Positions 10,135 to 22,639 are shown, numbered from the stretch's first letter. The stretch: 64,000 nt of DNA from Dioscorea cayenensis subsp. rotundata (GCF_009730915.1 NC_052475.1:3348001-3412000); one strand, 5' to 3'. Program-made: numbers and translations. Notes: a model not told the origin generated them from the letters alone.

Positions 10135-13100
10135 CTACGAAGGAAATGTGCAGTTTGAATCACCGGTGGATGGGATAACAACATAGGCAGTTGGTACTTT
10201 GTTAATACGCCCATCGAATCTGCATAATTTCACAAGCAAAGATTGTTTAGCATGTACAAAACCTTCACCATCCACTAAAGCCATTTCTGTGCTATAACAC
10301 AAAAAGTCATCATTCAATTGGAATTTGGCATTCCAAAAGAATTATCTTGGAGAACCATAAAAAGCTGAAAGAACCATCAAGGCTATTCCTTAAGTTATCT
10401 TCAATGTGCTATAGCCAAAAATATTTTCTATGCCTTGAATAAATTTTAGTTACCTTTGATGGCATTCTGTTGCATTGGTGCTTGTTTCAAGATTTACGAA
10501 AGATAAAAATTCTCTATTAGCATTTATGGGGTGCATATTGGTTGTCAAAAGATTCAAACCATTCCTGAAGCTGTGCAGATGGCTAGATTCCTCCTTATTT
10601 TTAAGTAACTAAGGTCATGAATTGTTTCTCATTTTTCAAGCTCCAGGCATTTTCTCCTAAAACTGAACATAGACATAACAGGCACGACCAGCAGAAAAGA
10701 AAAGAAAAAGAAAAAGAGTTGATACTATGGCATTTTCAACCAATATTCACAAGAAATGAAAAATATTAGCTCACACCAAAGAAATGAACTTTGATTAGGT
10801 GTTTTGCCAAAAGATTACCTGATGAACCCAATTCCAACTTTTCGTGGTTGACACGAGTCAGGCAGCCAACATCCATTTGTTGCGCACATCGTCTTCATCC
10901 ACTGAAATAACTTTAGGCTCCAATAATTTTTCACCTTCCAAAAATTGTCTTCAGCTTGCGGTACTTCATCCTCAGAATTAGCTTCTTCTAAATCTGAAAT
11001 ATATGTGCTTATATCATCACTAATGGAATGGCTGTCAGTTTCTATGCCTTCATCATCAGAATTAACTTCAGAATCTGAACCATCTGTGATAATATCATCA
11101 CTAATGGAATGGTTGGTCTCTATTTCTACTCTGTCAGATGTGTCTGTTCCTTGATTACACAGAACTCTTGCTTGGTCTGCATAAAGTAAATCTGAATTCC
11201 GAGTGCTTGGATCACCATAAAGTGCCACATGACGGTAATAAAGTTCAAGCTCTTTCTCTGATATAGCAATGAAGCGCCTCACGCTCTCCAGTGATTGCTC
11301 ATATTTTGATTTCACGAGTGCCTACAAACAAAGTTAGTGGATCCAATGAATACAAAATCACAACCTCTAGTAGACAGGATTTGTTAGATTTAGCATTGAT
11401 AACAGTAAAGCTAAAAAAAGGTAAGTTCCTAACAACAGAAGTGTGAAGCAGACATTACCGAGGAAAGAATTTGGCTGCATACCTTTTTCTTGGATAATGT
11501 GTCAATAGGTGACATCACTTCAGGTTGCACATAGTTCTTCCCACGATAAAAAATTATCGTATCATCTCCTATAACTTGAATTGGTATTCCACCACTCAAC
11601 CTAGCTATTTCATTGGCATATTCACGAACTTGGCCTGGTTTACAGGGTTTGCAGATGACTTTAACAGTTTCATGTTTTTTCCAATGCAGATGCATGTTGA
11701 GTATTACACCTCCGAACACTCCCCGCCTTCCAACAGGTACATAATTAGACCTTTTCTGGGCCATTTTTTTCATGAAGAACCGTTCCTCACCAGTTAGAAC
11801 TTCTGGTTTTGGTATTGGACCTTGAACTTTTGGTACTTCATACTTCTTCAGCTTTTCAACTAGCATCATTTCTTTAGCTTTAGCCTGCAGTCAAAAAAAC
11901 ATTTCCTTCCTAAGAGCACGCTCATTGAACACCTAAAATTAACTCCCGTTACCCTATTAAGATTATTAAATGAATATCATCTCAGCTTAGAATAATTAGA
12001 ATAATATTCCTACAATCAATGGGAAAGGAGTGATACATCACAAGTTTAGAAATATATCCTACATTTGAACTTAGAAAGGGAGGACAAAAGAACAAAGCCA
12101 GGTAGTTGTGAATCTAGTTCACAAAGGTTACTATATACCCACATAGGAGTAAAACTACAGGCTACACATGAAGATTTAGAGGTTGTGAAAAGAAAACAAC
12201 AATAAGGCATTGGCAACTTGTGCAGCAGCATCTTCCTCAGTAAGCTAGATTACTGTTGTAACACAAACCAAGGATGTGTTATCAATTGTCGGATGATGTT
12301 CACACACAATTAAAAATAAAAAGTTCATCAGTTAGGATGCACAAATAACTTCCTTGTGCTTATAAAGCCACAAAGATGCACTTACCATTGTTGGTGATGG
12401 GACAGCTGCACAAAAATTAAACTTTGCAGAAGAAAAAACAAAGAGTACTAAGAACAATTGAGTTGTTTTTCTTGCCTAAAAAAATTCAAATTGCACAACT
12501 AAATTCGCTTAATCAGATATAATGGATCCACAAAAATTGGATGATAACAGAAGACATCATACAAGCAACAAGAGTTTAGCACATTGCAATAATTAGATTA
12601 AGATTGAACATGGCATCAAATCGAATTGCAAATTTGATAACCATTAAGTAAGCAGGGCAATTAAATAGACTGAATTTTTCGTCCGAATTTAAACAAAGAT
12701 ATGAATTTTCTCGCTCACCTTCTCAATCTTATACTTGAGCCGGGATTCAGCAGTGGGGAACCGCTGCTTCTTTTTATGCCCTTGGGACGAATACGTCTAG
12801 GGATCAGTCTTATTGGCCCCCCTCCTCTTCTGCTTCTCCCTCTTCCTCTGCATCTTCAGCCGCTTCTTGGTCCTCCACTTCTCCTTCTTGGGGAGCTCCG
12901 GCTCGATGACCTCGAACTTGGGTTTCCCTTGGGAGAGGACGAGATTCACGCTGCCATGGCTGAAGCTCCGCAAAGACAATGGATTCCTCAAAGGGATAGG
13001 AAGGCTAGAGAAGTGGGAGAAGTGGGAGAGAGTGCTGGAAAGAGGTTGAGTGGAAGAGGCAATGGATTGGGCTGGGATCGCGGTGAAGAAGCGATGAAGG

Positions 13101-13156
13101 AGAGGAGAAAGCTGAGAGCTTTTCAACCTTTGGAGAAGGGTGAAGCGAGCCGCCAT
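10135..13156 (-). CDS. CRM-domain RNA-binding protein, At3g25440-like
   Basis: The four exons on the minus strand are 12719-13156, 11483-11884, 10819-11321 and 10135-10291, with matching phases, about 499 residues. The N-terminus is rich in Ser, Arg and hydrophobic residues, as in an organelle targeting peptide. Residues near 105-145 are very basic (KKRLKMQRKREKQKRR, then KYKIEK). The single CRM domain lies at about 176-272 in exon 2, with LTGEERFFMKK, the GRRGVFGG loop and LHWKKHE. Exon 3 has an acidic Ser/Asp/Glu stretch. CRM proteins bind RNA, and in plants many assist organelle intron splicing; that role is family knowledge, not shown here. Exon 1 has an in-frame TAG that disappears with one C fewer at 12800-12802 and one A more (minus strand) at 12771-12775, two compensating homopolymer changes that recover RRIRPKG. 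A MULE terminus lies 122 bp upstream of the ATG. Confidence 0.85.
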
Positions 13157-13278
13157 TGATAGGCAGAGGGAAAGAGGGAAGTAGAAGGATGTATTTATTT
13201 ATTGGAAATTTTAATTTATTTAATTCTTTTTGAAGAGTGAAAATGCAGAGTTTTAAAAAATATGTGGGATTTTTTTTA
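13157..13278 (-). promoter_or_regulatory. Truncated CRM gene 5' region
   Basis: Only 122 bp separate the CRM start codon from the MULE end. Any host promoter longer than this is split from the gene, so the 5' UTR or core promoter may lie in the element's terminal repeat. No TATA box could be assigned with confidence. Confidence 0.4.
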
Positions 13279-13420
13279 GTGAAAATTGCCAAAAAAACTC
13301 TCTAAGTTTGTAAAATTGTCAAAACAGCGATTAGTTTTGCGATCACTAGCCCTCCTTTTTAAACTCATATTTTTCAAACTCCCAAAGTAGTAGCGGATGT
13401 GAGCGGAGTGAGTTTCAAAT
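13279..13420. repeat. Left terminal region of MULE copy A
   Basis: It begins GTGAAAATTG and matches the left end of copy B, including GGATGTGAGCGGAGTGAG. Against the inverted right end (22640-22736) it shows an imperfect terminal inverted repeat over roughly 65 bp, with shared G.GAAAATT and TTTTxCAAAA blocks. Confidence 0.6.
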
Positions 13421-15039
13421 TTTTATGGGACGAAAATGCCCTTGCATGGGGAGTCGTGGGCTGCACCATCTCGGCGGTTTGAGAGAAAGTGGGGTGGGTT
13501 TCGTAGGGAGTAACCCCAGAGGCAATTTATTGGAGCCGTTCTTGCTTTTTCTCAACTCGCGTCTTCGAGTTTTTCCAGTTTCAAAGTTTGTCTCAAAGTT
13601 GTCTCTGGAGAAGCCTCTGTAATTGCAGTTTTTCCCTTTCCACCGGTATCTCGAAGGAGAAGTCCCCCGCGCAACTAGTTGGCATTTCATCGGTTCTGAT
13701 CTAAGGTATTGAGTATGGTTTTATGTTAAGCGATTACATTCTGAAAGAAAGATTTTTCGGTTTTTGTTTTTGTGCTCCTGTTTTTTGTTGGAAGATATTG
13801 AAGTTTGCGAGGGGATTTCTATCTGGGGTTTTTGTTAGTCTGCAGAGAGATTTCTCGACTAGGGTTTTTGTTTTGTTTTGCATTTTCGTATATATACACT
13901 ATCGAAATAGTTTTTTTTATTGTTATGATTTGTGTAATATTTATAATGTACATTTCACTTTCGTTTGATATGGTTGCGATTTCTACAAATGAGGGTTGAC
14001 GTTTAAGAAATGAGATGTTACAGTTTTAAAAATTTGTTGTCTCGGTTTAAGTATTCTCGTCTGCATTTTAATAAAATGGGTCTCGTTTAACATTTGATAT
14101 CTCATTTAATAAGCGAGAGGTTCTGAGTTTAAAAACCTTATATTTCAAAAGCTAACCTTTTGTCGATATTGCGTATTGAATGTGTTGTTATTATCGCGAG
14201 CTTGTGATTATGGCGGTCGACCCTAGTTAATAGGCGATGCTATTTGACAGCGGTAGTGGAGACCTTAGGCTGAATTGAAAGATAACATGACCCTTCGACA
14301 TGGGGAGATTATTCGAAGGACAGCTTTGCGACGTTCATTTGAGTGGAAGCTATATACCAGAGAGGGCCCTTCTTGATTGTCTTTTGCAAAGATGCGATGG
14401 TGCGCACCAATAAATTCGGGATCGGGAGAAAAGCCTGCTGAGTTTCGAGACCTCGAGATGTGGCTCTCGTTCTTGAGTGCAGCGTTGCGATGGCGACGCG
14501 ATGCGTCTTTCGAAGAAGAAAACCACAGTCGGCGTTGAAGGAGGTATCTATCGAAAAACCTACGAGAGCAGGGAGACTCCGTCGAGAGCGTTACGGTGCA
14601 ACTTGTTCGACGGAGGGAGAAGAAGATAATTTTTGTCAAACTCGATGGTGTACCTCGTGGAGTGCGAGTCCTCTTCCCAAATACATCATGCTTTCGGTTC
14701 CGAGCCGGATCGTTGATTATGTCGATGATCTACCGAGCCCGTGAGGCGATCTGGCGTAGGGCGCGAGACGGCGCACAAGTGGCTTATGGAGGATATTCCA
14801 CAAGCGAGGGCGCTCGAGTGCGAGATAGATGCTTGCGGGAAGAAGACCAACACAAGGATACGATTAAGGGGTTGCTCGGTCGCGCTTAATGTCTAGTTTT
14901 CTGGTGGCCAAAGCGGGGAAGAAAGTCCGTTTGGCGAGATCCCAAGGATCTTTGTGCTTCTGGGTGAAAGTACTTACAGGAAGCGAGCGGCGGTAGAAAC
15001 CGACTTATCGTCGCTCGATGGAAAAGAGGTAATAAATCA

Positions 15040-15235
15040 TGGACGATGTTTAACATAAGTCTTTAATGTTTAAACATATTATTTAGCGTTTAACTTTCGT
15101 ATTTACCATTTAAAAACTTATTACATACTGGTTTTAAATATTTTTGTTCTCCGTTTAAATATATTCTATAACGTTTAAATATATAAACACTCTGTTTAAA
15201 TATAGTTTTTATAGTTTAAAATGAATGATTTTGCT
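15040..15235 (+). repeat. GTTTAA motif array (copy A, intron between first and second Ulp1-gene blocks)
   Basis: About ten TTTAA cores, mostly GTTTAA or GTTTAAAT, lie in roughly 200 bp with irregular spacing of about 12-25 bp. The same array, core by core, is found in copy B at 28185-28375. Confidence 0.8.
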
Positions 15236-16454
15236 GAAATTGTTTGGTTTTACATATGTTAGTTTCTTGAGTCGGTTACGGCGAATCTTTGAAGAAGAAA
15301 TATTTATTAGGGGCCAACCGACGGATGGATGCTGATTGCTCGGGAACCACTTGCTCGAAGGTAGGATGAGAGGCGGCCTACATCGTGCGTGCTTCAGCCC
15401 AGTTCTTCTACTTCAGACCCCACCACGCTCACGCATTCCTCGTGGCTAGGAGCCCTCCCCCAGCCCCGGCGATTGCAACAACCCCTACCACGACAGCAGC
15501 GGTCCCCGATTATGCATGACCCCAGACCATGGCGAGCCCCTCCGACCGTGGAGCCCAATCGGTGACATTAGGCGAAGATGTCATCGTAACTCTTATGCAG
15601 GCGTGCCAGATATTGATGACCGAGTTTCCTCGGCTTGTCGCTCGTGTTGAGGCATTGGAAGGGACGTTCACGACCGATGCGCCATCCCTCCAAAGACTGA
15701 AGCACCGGGGACGAATGAGGCGTCGAAATTTGACGAGCGAGCGACATCATCGGAAAGGTCGTTCAAGGCGGCCACATTCGAGAGAGACTTGCGAAAAAGA
15801 GGAGAACAATCTCGCCTCTGTCTCCACCCTGCGGTGACGATGAAACAATAGCGACACCATCGGCGGTGATCGTCATTCATTGAGTCTGTCGCAGTTGATG
15901 ACATAGCCATGACGGTGGAGGGACATCGTAGTTGATGTGGCCGTTGCAGGGTTGAGAAGGTCGTTAACTCTCTTCTTAATGAATCGATGGACCGGTGGAG
16001 CCATGCCTCGCGAGATGCGACATCAAAGATGGACACGATCCTTGCGGATCGAGAACAAGCTAAGGGTGTGTGTCTCCAATGATCGTCGTCGTCGTGGCCG
16101 CGGTTGAGAAGATCGTTGAATGCATTGCTGTGGCGTGGTGACGAGCTACCGCATCGAAGCAGGACACAATCCCACCACAACTAGAACCATATAAGGATGT
16201 TGTCGCCGTCGTCCGCAGTCGGAGCCGGGACAGCGATCCCACGACAAGAACAACCATGTAAGGATGTGTGCTGGGTTGATGTTGTCGCCGTCGTCCTCGC
16301 ATGACGAGAGATGATCAAGGCCCGATCAAAAATGGGACCAGAGCGGCTCGAAAAAGCTTTTATTCCCATGGGTTGCTCTGTCTCGTCTTAACAAATACGA
16401 GCGAGGGTTGATGAGGATCTTCCTCAACTGCTCTATGGACGGGTAAGTTGAAAG

Positions 16455-16615
16455 TTTTTATGATAGTGTTTAACGTTTTTCTAATAGTGTTTAATGTTTT
16501 TATGTTATCATTTAATTTGTCTACTTAACGTTTAATTATATATAATATCATTTAACAATTGATAATATCATTTAAATATTTACTATATGGTCTTATTATA
16601 TACATTATCGTTTAA
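16455..16615 (+). repeat. GTTTAA motif array (copy A, before peptidase block)
   Basis: Repeated GTTTAA, GTTTAAT and ATTTAA cores about every 15-20 bp. The partner array in copy B lies at 29600-29795. Confidence 0.75.
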
Positions 16616-17534
16616 CCTCGACTGCATCGTGTGGAAGAATGCCATGTTGTCAGCTCACAGGGACAAATTGTACATGTTGCTTATGTGATGGGACGCTTTC
16701 GTATGCATAATACAAAAAGTCGTGAGCGAAAGAGCCATATCCTTACAAGGCGTCTCCATCGCGAGACCAGCTTGCGTTGTTTATGTCAAAGCGAGGATGG
16801 CGCAAAATGAAACAATTATGGCTATGGTCGGGGATGCTTTGTGCGTAACTCTGCCGAAGTTCAAATTGTCATCCTCCGGGATAATCATGAATGGTCACTT
16901 CCATGTCATACGTCCTTGTAATGATAAAACAAGAATATAGGCATTATTGTTCATGTCCGGGGAGTGCGATAAAGGCGCGTTGGACATGGTAAGTTCTTTA
17001 ATTATGTCCGATTAATAGTGTTTGGTATTTAATCGGTATTCTAATCTCAACTTGCATATCTCGGCAGTGGAATCTATTCGACAATTGTGTCGATATGGAG
17101 TTCGGCGAGTCGTGAGCAAAGTACCCACTCGTCGCGCGACATGGAAACCCCACGCCAAAAATAAGGAAGCGTCGATTGCGCGCTGCAAATCGTCAGTCGC
17201 GGTTTATCGAGCATTACTTTGGGGTGAGAAGTTACTGACTTCTGCAGCAGGGAGCGTTCCTTACCTCGAGATTAAGGTATGTTACCCGCATACTTAAGGA
17301 GGGAGGCGTGGCGTCCATGAGAAAGGGGGTAGGTCGCATGGCGGGTTAAATTTTGTTTTTGAAGAACATGTCTTGTATATCTCAATGTCGATTTTGTTTT
17401 TTTGAATGTAAACCTGGACATTCAATTCATTGTTTTAGTTTCGGAAGAACATGACTTGTATATCTCAATGTAAATTTTGTTTGTTTTCGATTGTAAAGCG
17501 AGGTTAAATTCCATTACTGTTTCATTTCATTGTT

Positions 17535-17695
17535 TAATTTTACGTTGTAATTGTGTACATTTCCGTTTCATTGTTTAAATATACCATATATCGTTTAAAC
17601 ATCGGTTTGAAATATTTCAAAATTCACATTGTGTCAGTTTAAAAATAACACTCTGTTTAAATAAATGCATTCATTGTAAAGAGTAAGAGTTTAAA
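17535..17695. repeat. GTTTAA motif array (copy A, between the two convergent genes)
   Basis: TTTAA cores between the 3' ends of the Ulp1-like and transposase genes, matched in copy B at 30735-30905. Confidence 0.7.
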
Positions 17696-20340
17696 TATGG
17701 AAAGTTGCCCATCGATACACGATGTTTCCCTATCATCGATCGGCTTATTTCTGATGCCTAGTCGGCGATAGTTTTCAGTTGCAAGATCTACGATTGTGAC
17801 CGGGATCCATGGCGGCAGTGCAATGTAACTCGCGGACATCAAACGCTTGCGACTCGATCCTCTTTCAGTCTAGGGCCGCCCGAGTGCCTTCTCGCGTCGG
17901 CGGTGCACAGCGAAGCTCACGATTTTCGTCCCGAAGGCTGTCATCGTCGGTGTATGGGGAATATAGCTTGCTCATCGCCCGATTTCTAATTGGCGACGGT
18001 GAAGTAGCGCTAATAAATCGATGGGACGTTGGTGTCATGCTGCATTATTGCGGTATGGCGTGTTTTGCAAGGGATACCATAAACTTGCCATCTTCGACAT
18101 GAACAAGTTCGATGGCGAGATCTCTGAGTTGCTAAAAGCTGGTCGATCACTCAGTAGCGATCATCGACACAGCGACCAACACGAAGATTTCGGCTATCTT
18201 CAACAATGATCTCTACCTCGAATGCTATGTACGGGTATAAGTAGGGTCTCCCATTTGTTCGCTTGCTCACGCGGTTACATAACATGCGCATCAACTTGAA
18301 CCTGGCAAATAAGGTTAAACAAAGACAGTGATGGTTAAATAATTCGTAAACATGTTTAAACATTATTGTAAATATTTAAACGAAAGGATTAATATTTAAA
18401 GTCACACAAGTGTAATTAAACAAAGATTGAGAATGTTTAAAGGGTAACACTAAATGTAATTAAACAAAGATTGAGAATGTTTAAAGTGTAAATCAACATT
18501 CGCAGACCTTATGGAGTCGACCATTTTCGTCACTGGTAAATGACGAGCTTCCTTGATCCAAGCATTGAACGACTCCGTGACGTTTGAATACATCTCACCC
18601 CAACGATCACCTCCGAGCGAGATAATTACGACCAATTGACCATATCCAGGTGTATTAATCAACCGGTGAGCGAGCTTCAGGGTGATGTGGCTGCGCAGTT
18701 CATTCACGGTATCTTGAAATCTTTAGTACCGTAGATGCTCACGCTAATGCGGAAGCATATAGACCAGCACTCCTCCTCAGATGCCTTCCCAAGTCGACAT
18801 TGGCTTTTCGTAAAATTGGCCTCCAAAATGTCGAAGGCGGTATGCATGTAGCAAGAAGGGAATACTCTCGTAATAGCGTTCACAAGGCCCTTGGACCTAC
18901 TCGACACGAAGCGTAATTATCTCATGATAATCTCCTTCCTCGTATAAAAGCATCGCCTAACATAGATATGAACCAAGTCGATTGGTATCGGTCTCGTTGT
19001 CGACTATACCGAAGGCGGCGTGAAAAAACCATTGTTTCCATCTTTCCCGTGGCAGCTGATAGTGTACCCGATATTTTCAAGGAGGTGGGTACCATCGAGA
19101 AAGCTGAGCGGCACTGCAAGCCTCTTGAATCCCATGATACCTGCTGAAAGAAAAATGCACGTTTAAAAGCGATCACCGTCTTTTTCGCGATCGCAATGAC
19201 TGAGGGATTTGTCTCGGCCGCCTTATCCGCATACCAAAGCAAGCAGTCATAGTCGGAGATGTCAGCGTACGTCGAGGACGACCGGGCGTCTCTTTTTCCC
19301 AACCAAGCTGCAGCTTGTATGGTATGTGGACACCATGTTCCCACAGACGTGTCGCTTCACGAATGTCGATGCCTTGTACTGAGGGCGGTCCTTGAGCTTC
19401 GAATCACTCGTGCGCTAACCCATTTTTGGGACGCTTTCGGATGTGGCCTGAACCTATGCCACTACTTTGCAGCATGTGGCCACGGGTTGATGTGTCTTGA
19501 TTCTAAAAAGTATTTTTGTTATACTCTTTTTGATGCGTAAAAGGCTAGCCAACGACAACCATCGTCGGGCGCATTCCACGATCGCCCGATGTTTTTGGTT
19601 CTTTATGAATTTGAAGTCAAAAAATTCCGTTTAATTGCATGATTTTGAAGTACATCCCACGAAATGTTCGGACACCGTCAAAATGTTGTCAAATATCCAA
19701 CGGCTGACTCGGAATGATCGGCGAGGAAGGAAGACATCCGCACCGTCGGGGAGTCGCCATGGGGATGAGCAGGGAGCACTCATGAGAATCCGAATTCACG
19801 CTTGACACTTTTGAGTCAGAATGAAAACATCAATATGTTAAGCGGAGAATATAATGTTTAAGTGATAATGACAATATTTAAAGCGTTAAATTAAATACTT
19901 AGCGATTTACGAATAATGTAAACAACTAGTACGAAGATGTTAACGAGTGACGGACATATTTAAACACTAATGAACCCAGAACAAGCTGGAACAAATAAAA
20001 GAGAAGGAACTTCTGACGAGTAAAACTCGTTTTCATTAGGATGCGACAATGACACATCTTACGTCTCAACAACAAGATCAACTACGACACATTTGAAGAT
20101 GGAGTGCTGACGTGACACATCCTGGAAGTCAACATCGTTTTCTATTGGACAAACTAGTTTTATATCCATACGGGTGTGATAAACTTAACCACGACAAGAG
20201 AAACTTGAGGACCCCATCACTCACATATCTCATCTAACACCAACTCCCAAGAAGTCGAGCAGTGAACATTAGCACTCTTCCACTCCCGTTGAATCTAGCA
20301 ATACCACAAAAACTCTCCATAATATATCGGCCGAAAACCA
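17690..20340 (-). pseudogene. MuDR-type MULE transposase, copy A (frames broken)
   Basis: In transcription order, the N-terminal exon at about 20340-20030 contains PIENDVDFQDV, as in MULE N-terminal (PB1-like) domains. The MuDR DNA-binding region follows at about 19720-19560 (IFDNILTVSEHFVGC). The transposase core at 19345-18509 includes WFISMLGDA, SKGLVNAI.RVFPSC, LEANFTKS and RWGEMYSNVTESFNAWIK. A GT-AG intron at 18302-18507 joins MVDSIR to FKLMRMLCNR. The SWIM region and a zinc-knuckle tail (GHNRRSC) follow down to about 17780. All blocks occur in the family's order, so this was once a full transposase. Frameshifts now break it. The protein would bind the terminal repeats and catalyse cut-and-paste transposition. 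Confidence 0.8.
18305..18490 (-). repeat. GTTTAA motif array inside the transposase intron (copy A)
   Basis: Repeated TTAAAC/TTTAAA cores on the + strand, which read as GTTTAA on the transcribed minus strand. They fill the intron between MVDSIR and FKLMRML. Copy B lacks this intron because of its deletion. Confidence 0.75.
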
Positions 20341-20599
20341 AAATCGTACAAACCAAAATGAAATGAAGAACAAAAAAATAAGGCGAAGAAGAAGAAGAAG
20401 AAGAAGAAGATGTAAACAACAAGCAGCGGTCGGATAGGCGAACAAAAAGTGCATATATATATATCATTTGTCGCGATGAAGACAAAAAAAGTGCATAGAG
20501 GTTAGACTAGAGCGTGATATGATTGGGCGGTATTTTTTCCTCCATCCCAAGGGCAAAAAGGGAAATATATGTTACTGTCGTGATGTAGACATATTGTCA

Positions 20600-20990
20600 T
20601 CGCTCGACATGAGTATCTGTTTAAACGTCAAGCTTTTTTTATGTTTAAAGCAGATACATATAGTGTTTAAAATAACGAGTTACATGTTTAAATAAAGTCT
20701 ATATCATGTAAATAATCGTAAAACCATTTTAAATATAGTGATTTAAGCTATTTTAAAAATATATGTTATTGTTTAAATTGAATGCTTTTCACCGACATCG
20801 CGTTGAAGATGGGTACCTCTCGGGTCATTTGTTTAAACATCTTTTACGTATTTTCTTAAACACCGTTGTCGTTGTTTAAAGAGTAAATTGAGTATTGTTT
20901 AACTTTTTCTATTGTTTACTAATGAGCGTTCTTTGTTTCCCAAAATGTTTTTACTAGGTCTCTGTTTAAATTTCAGAAGTTCACATTCAA
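20600..20990. repeat. GTTTAA motif array (copy A, spacer between transposase copies)
   Basis: The densest array in the element, with more than fifteen TTTAA cores, many of them GTTTAAA or the palindrome GTTTAAAC. It is matched in copy B at 32400-32860. Confidence 0.8.
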
Positions 20991-21019
20991 ATAAGCTTGT
21001 TTCGTTTTATTTATAAAAC

Positions 21020-22450
21020 ATTTACAACATTACAACATTTACAACATTTCTGACGTCTTCTCGGGACTTTGGACACTCACGACTCGACCTCGTGAGAGCG
21101 AAACAAGTGTCATGCATACATTCGAGATACTCACAGCGGTTGCATAACATGCGCATCAACTTGAACTCGCTGGCGTCTAACATTAAAAAGGTTAAACAAA
21201 CACATTCATGAAAATGTCTATTAATCAATGTGTCATGGTCAGACTTAAGCGAAGATCCTCATAGTTAAACACAGAACGTAATAGTTGATACCTTAGCGTA
21301 AGGTTCTTAAGCGGTAACAAAAAGTCTCAGTGATAAATATCAACTCCGTCTTAAAGGATGTTTCACGATCTCCCTCCTCTAGAAGAATCCTCCGCAATCA
21401 CGCAATAAGTGAAAACTTTCTTTTCTTACCCAAGTCGAAATGCCCAGCTTAATTGCTTGCGGTCAGTCCATCTTGGAGAATCCTCTGCATTCGGTAATTA
21501 TTCGAGTATTTTTGACTTGGGCGGGAAAAAGATAGTTTAACTTTCGCGTGATTCTACTGATTGATTCTCAAGATAAGGAGGATCATGAGACATCCTTTCG
21601 GATCAGAGTTGATCTTGATTTTAAATCGACTCCGGTGAATATCATGCGGGGAAGCGGGATGACGAGGAGGAAGAGGAGGAGGAGGAGGAGGAGGATGATG
21701 AGGACGACGAGGAGTGGTTGTCCATGGGAAGGGTTCTTCCTTGTTATTTATGGTGTGAAGTCCACAGCGGTGACTCTTCGTATCCGAGAAAAAAAGTTAA
21801 AGCGTACGGTGGGACCGAGCATTGATTGATGACAACGAGCGGGTGTTCGGATATTTATGTTACCGTGCGTAAGAATTAATGCAGTCGTTAATTCTTACTC
21901 GCGGGATACTCTGCTTTCTGCCGCGTGCCACTGCCAGACAATTCGAGGATCAAAGCGAAAAGATCAGCGTTTCTACGCGAGACTTTGAGAATTTACCGTT
22001 AATATGAATAGTTATACATGTAAAGATAAAGTTAAGCGGAGATGACAATTATTAAACATATTGGTAATATATTTAAAGCGAGATAATAACAAATAGTTAA
22101 AGCAGTATTTAAAAATATACAAATAGATAACCATAAAGCGAGGAAAAAGAACTTTACAGACGAAATGAACTCGTTTTCAAACGGAGACGACAATGGCACA
22201 TGCTCTTTCTCGACAATAAAATCGACTACAGCTCATTTGAAGATGGATTGCACTTGACCAATCCGATGAAATCAACTTCATTTTCTATTGGAGAAACAGA
22301 TTTATATATTTTTGGGTATGATAAACTTCACGAGACTACCACAAATGAGATGCCATAATAAACACTTGCGGAATGGTCAAGAGTGATAGCGATGAGATTC
22401 TCACCGTATTCTGAAAGCCGTGAGGCTGAAGTCGAACAACTCAAATGAGG
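21020..22450 (-). pseudogene. Second, partial transposase unit inside MULE copy A
   Basis: The minus strand repeats pieces of the main transposase gene. At 21140-21180, FKLMRMLCNR recurs just after an intron-like GTTTAA stretch. At about 22450-22160 the N-terminal exon sequence recurs (VYHT, then a region matching PIENDVDF with changes). The DNA-binding and catalytic domains are missing. At 21660-21720 a (GAGGAG)n run would encode an acidic run on the + strand. The same partial unit is present in copy B, so the duplication predates the split of the two copies. Confidence 0.65.
22010..22110. repeat. GTTTAA-like motif array (copy A, right side)
   Basis: Weaker array with TTTAA, GTTAAGC and ATTAAAC cores. 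It resembles 19840-19980, as expected if both flank duplicated N-terminal exons. Confidence 0.55.
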
Positions 22451-22639
22451 AGAAATGAGGAGAACAAAAAGATGTAATGCAACTTCTAGGCATTGTATAT
22501 CAGAAACCAAGCAGAAAACCCTTGAAAAAGTTGAACATGATGTGATTTGGCGCTTTCTTTTCCCACCATTTTCAAGGCCAAAAATGGGATTTCACAACAT
22601 GGACCCATTTGAAGTGAACGGTAGGAAGTAAAAGGGAAG

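Larger units (their letters stand above)
14240..17290 (+). pseudogene. Degenerate Ulp1-like (C48) peptidase gene of MULE copy A
   Basis: The 5' part (about 14240-15035) reads, with frame switches, as a DUF1985-like plant transposon domain: LLxRCDGRTxKF, a DVALVL-like stretch, VDYVDDL and, near 14870, GCSVALN. A linker follows (15260-16440) with VEALEG. The peptidase part starts near 16690 (FVCIIQK, SERAIS) and continues with IIMNGHFHV around the expected catalytic His. Intron 16989-17067 is GT-AG and joins ALDM to WNLFDNCVDMEFGES. Next comes a stretch corresponding to Q-x-S-x-D-C with the catalytic Cys, then RFIEHYFG. Ulp1 proteases cleave SUMO or related conjugates. Copy B shows the same order, which supports a real ancestral gene. 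No continuous reading frame exists here. The domain identity is inference from motifs spread over all three frames. Confidence 0.6.

Noticed and set aside
12701-13159. Long open frame on the + strand opposite CRM exon 1
   Set aside because: It is the antisense of a codon-biased Ser/Leu/Arg exon. The minus strand gives the family motifs and correct splice sites.
13270-13278. Exact target-site duplication for MULE copy A
   Set aside because: The shared TTTTTTTA on both sides is too simple to count as proof; kept only as a possibility.
15668-16369. Overlapping minus-strand frames in the Ulp1-gene linker
   Set aside because: They are shadows of the + strand linker block and are not kept open in copy B.
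20234-20485. Ser-run and Phe-rich frames on the minus strand
   Set aside because: They come from an (AAG)n run in the MULE spacer and transposase leader. The true signal there is the N-terminal transposase exon in another frame.
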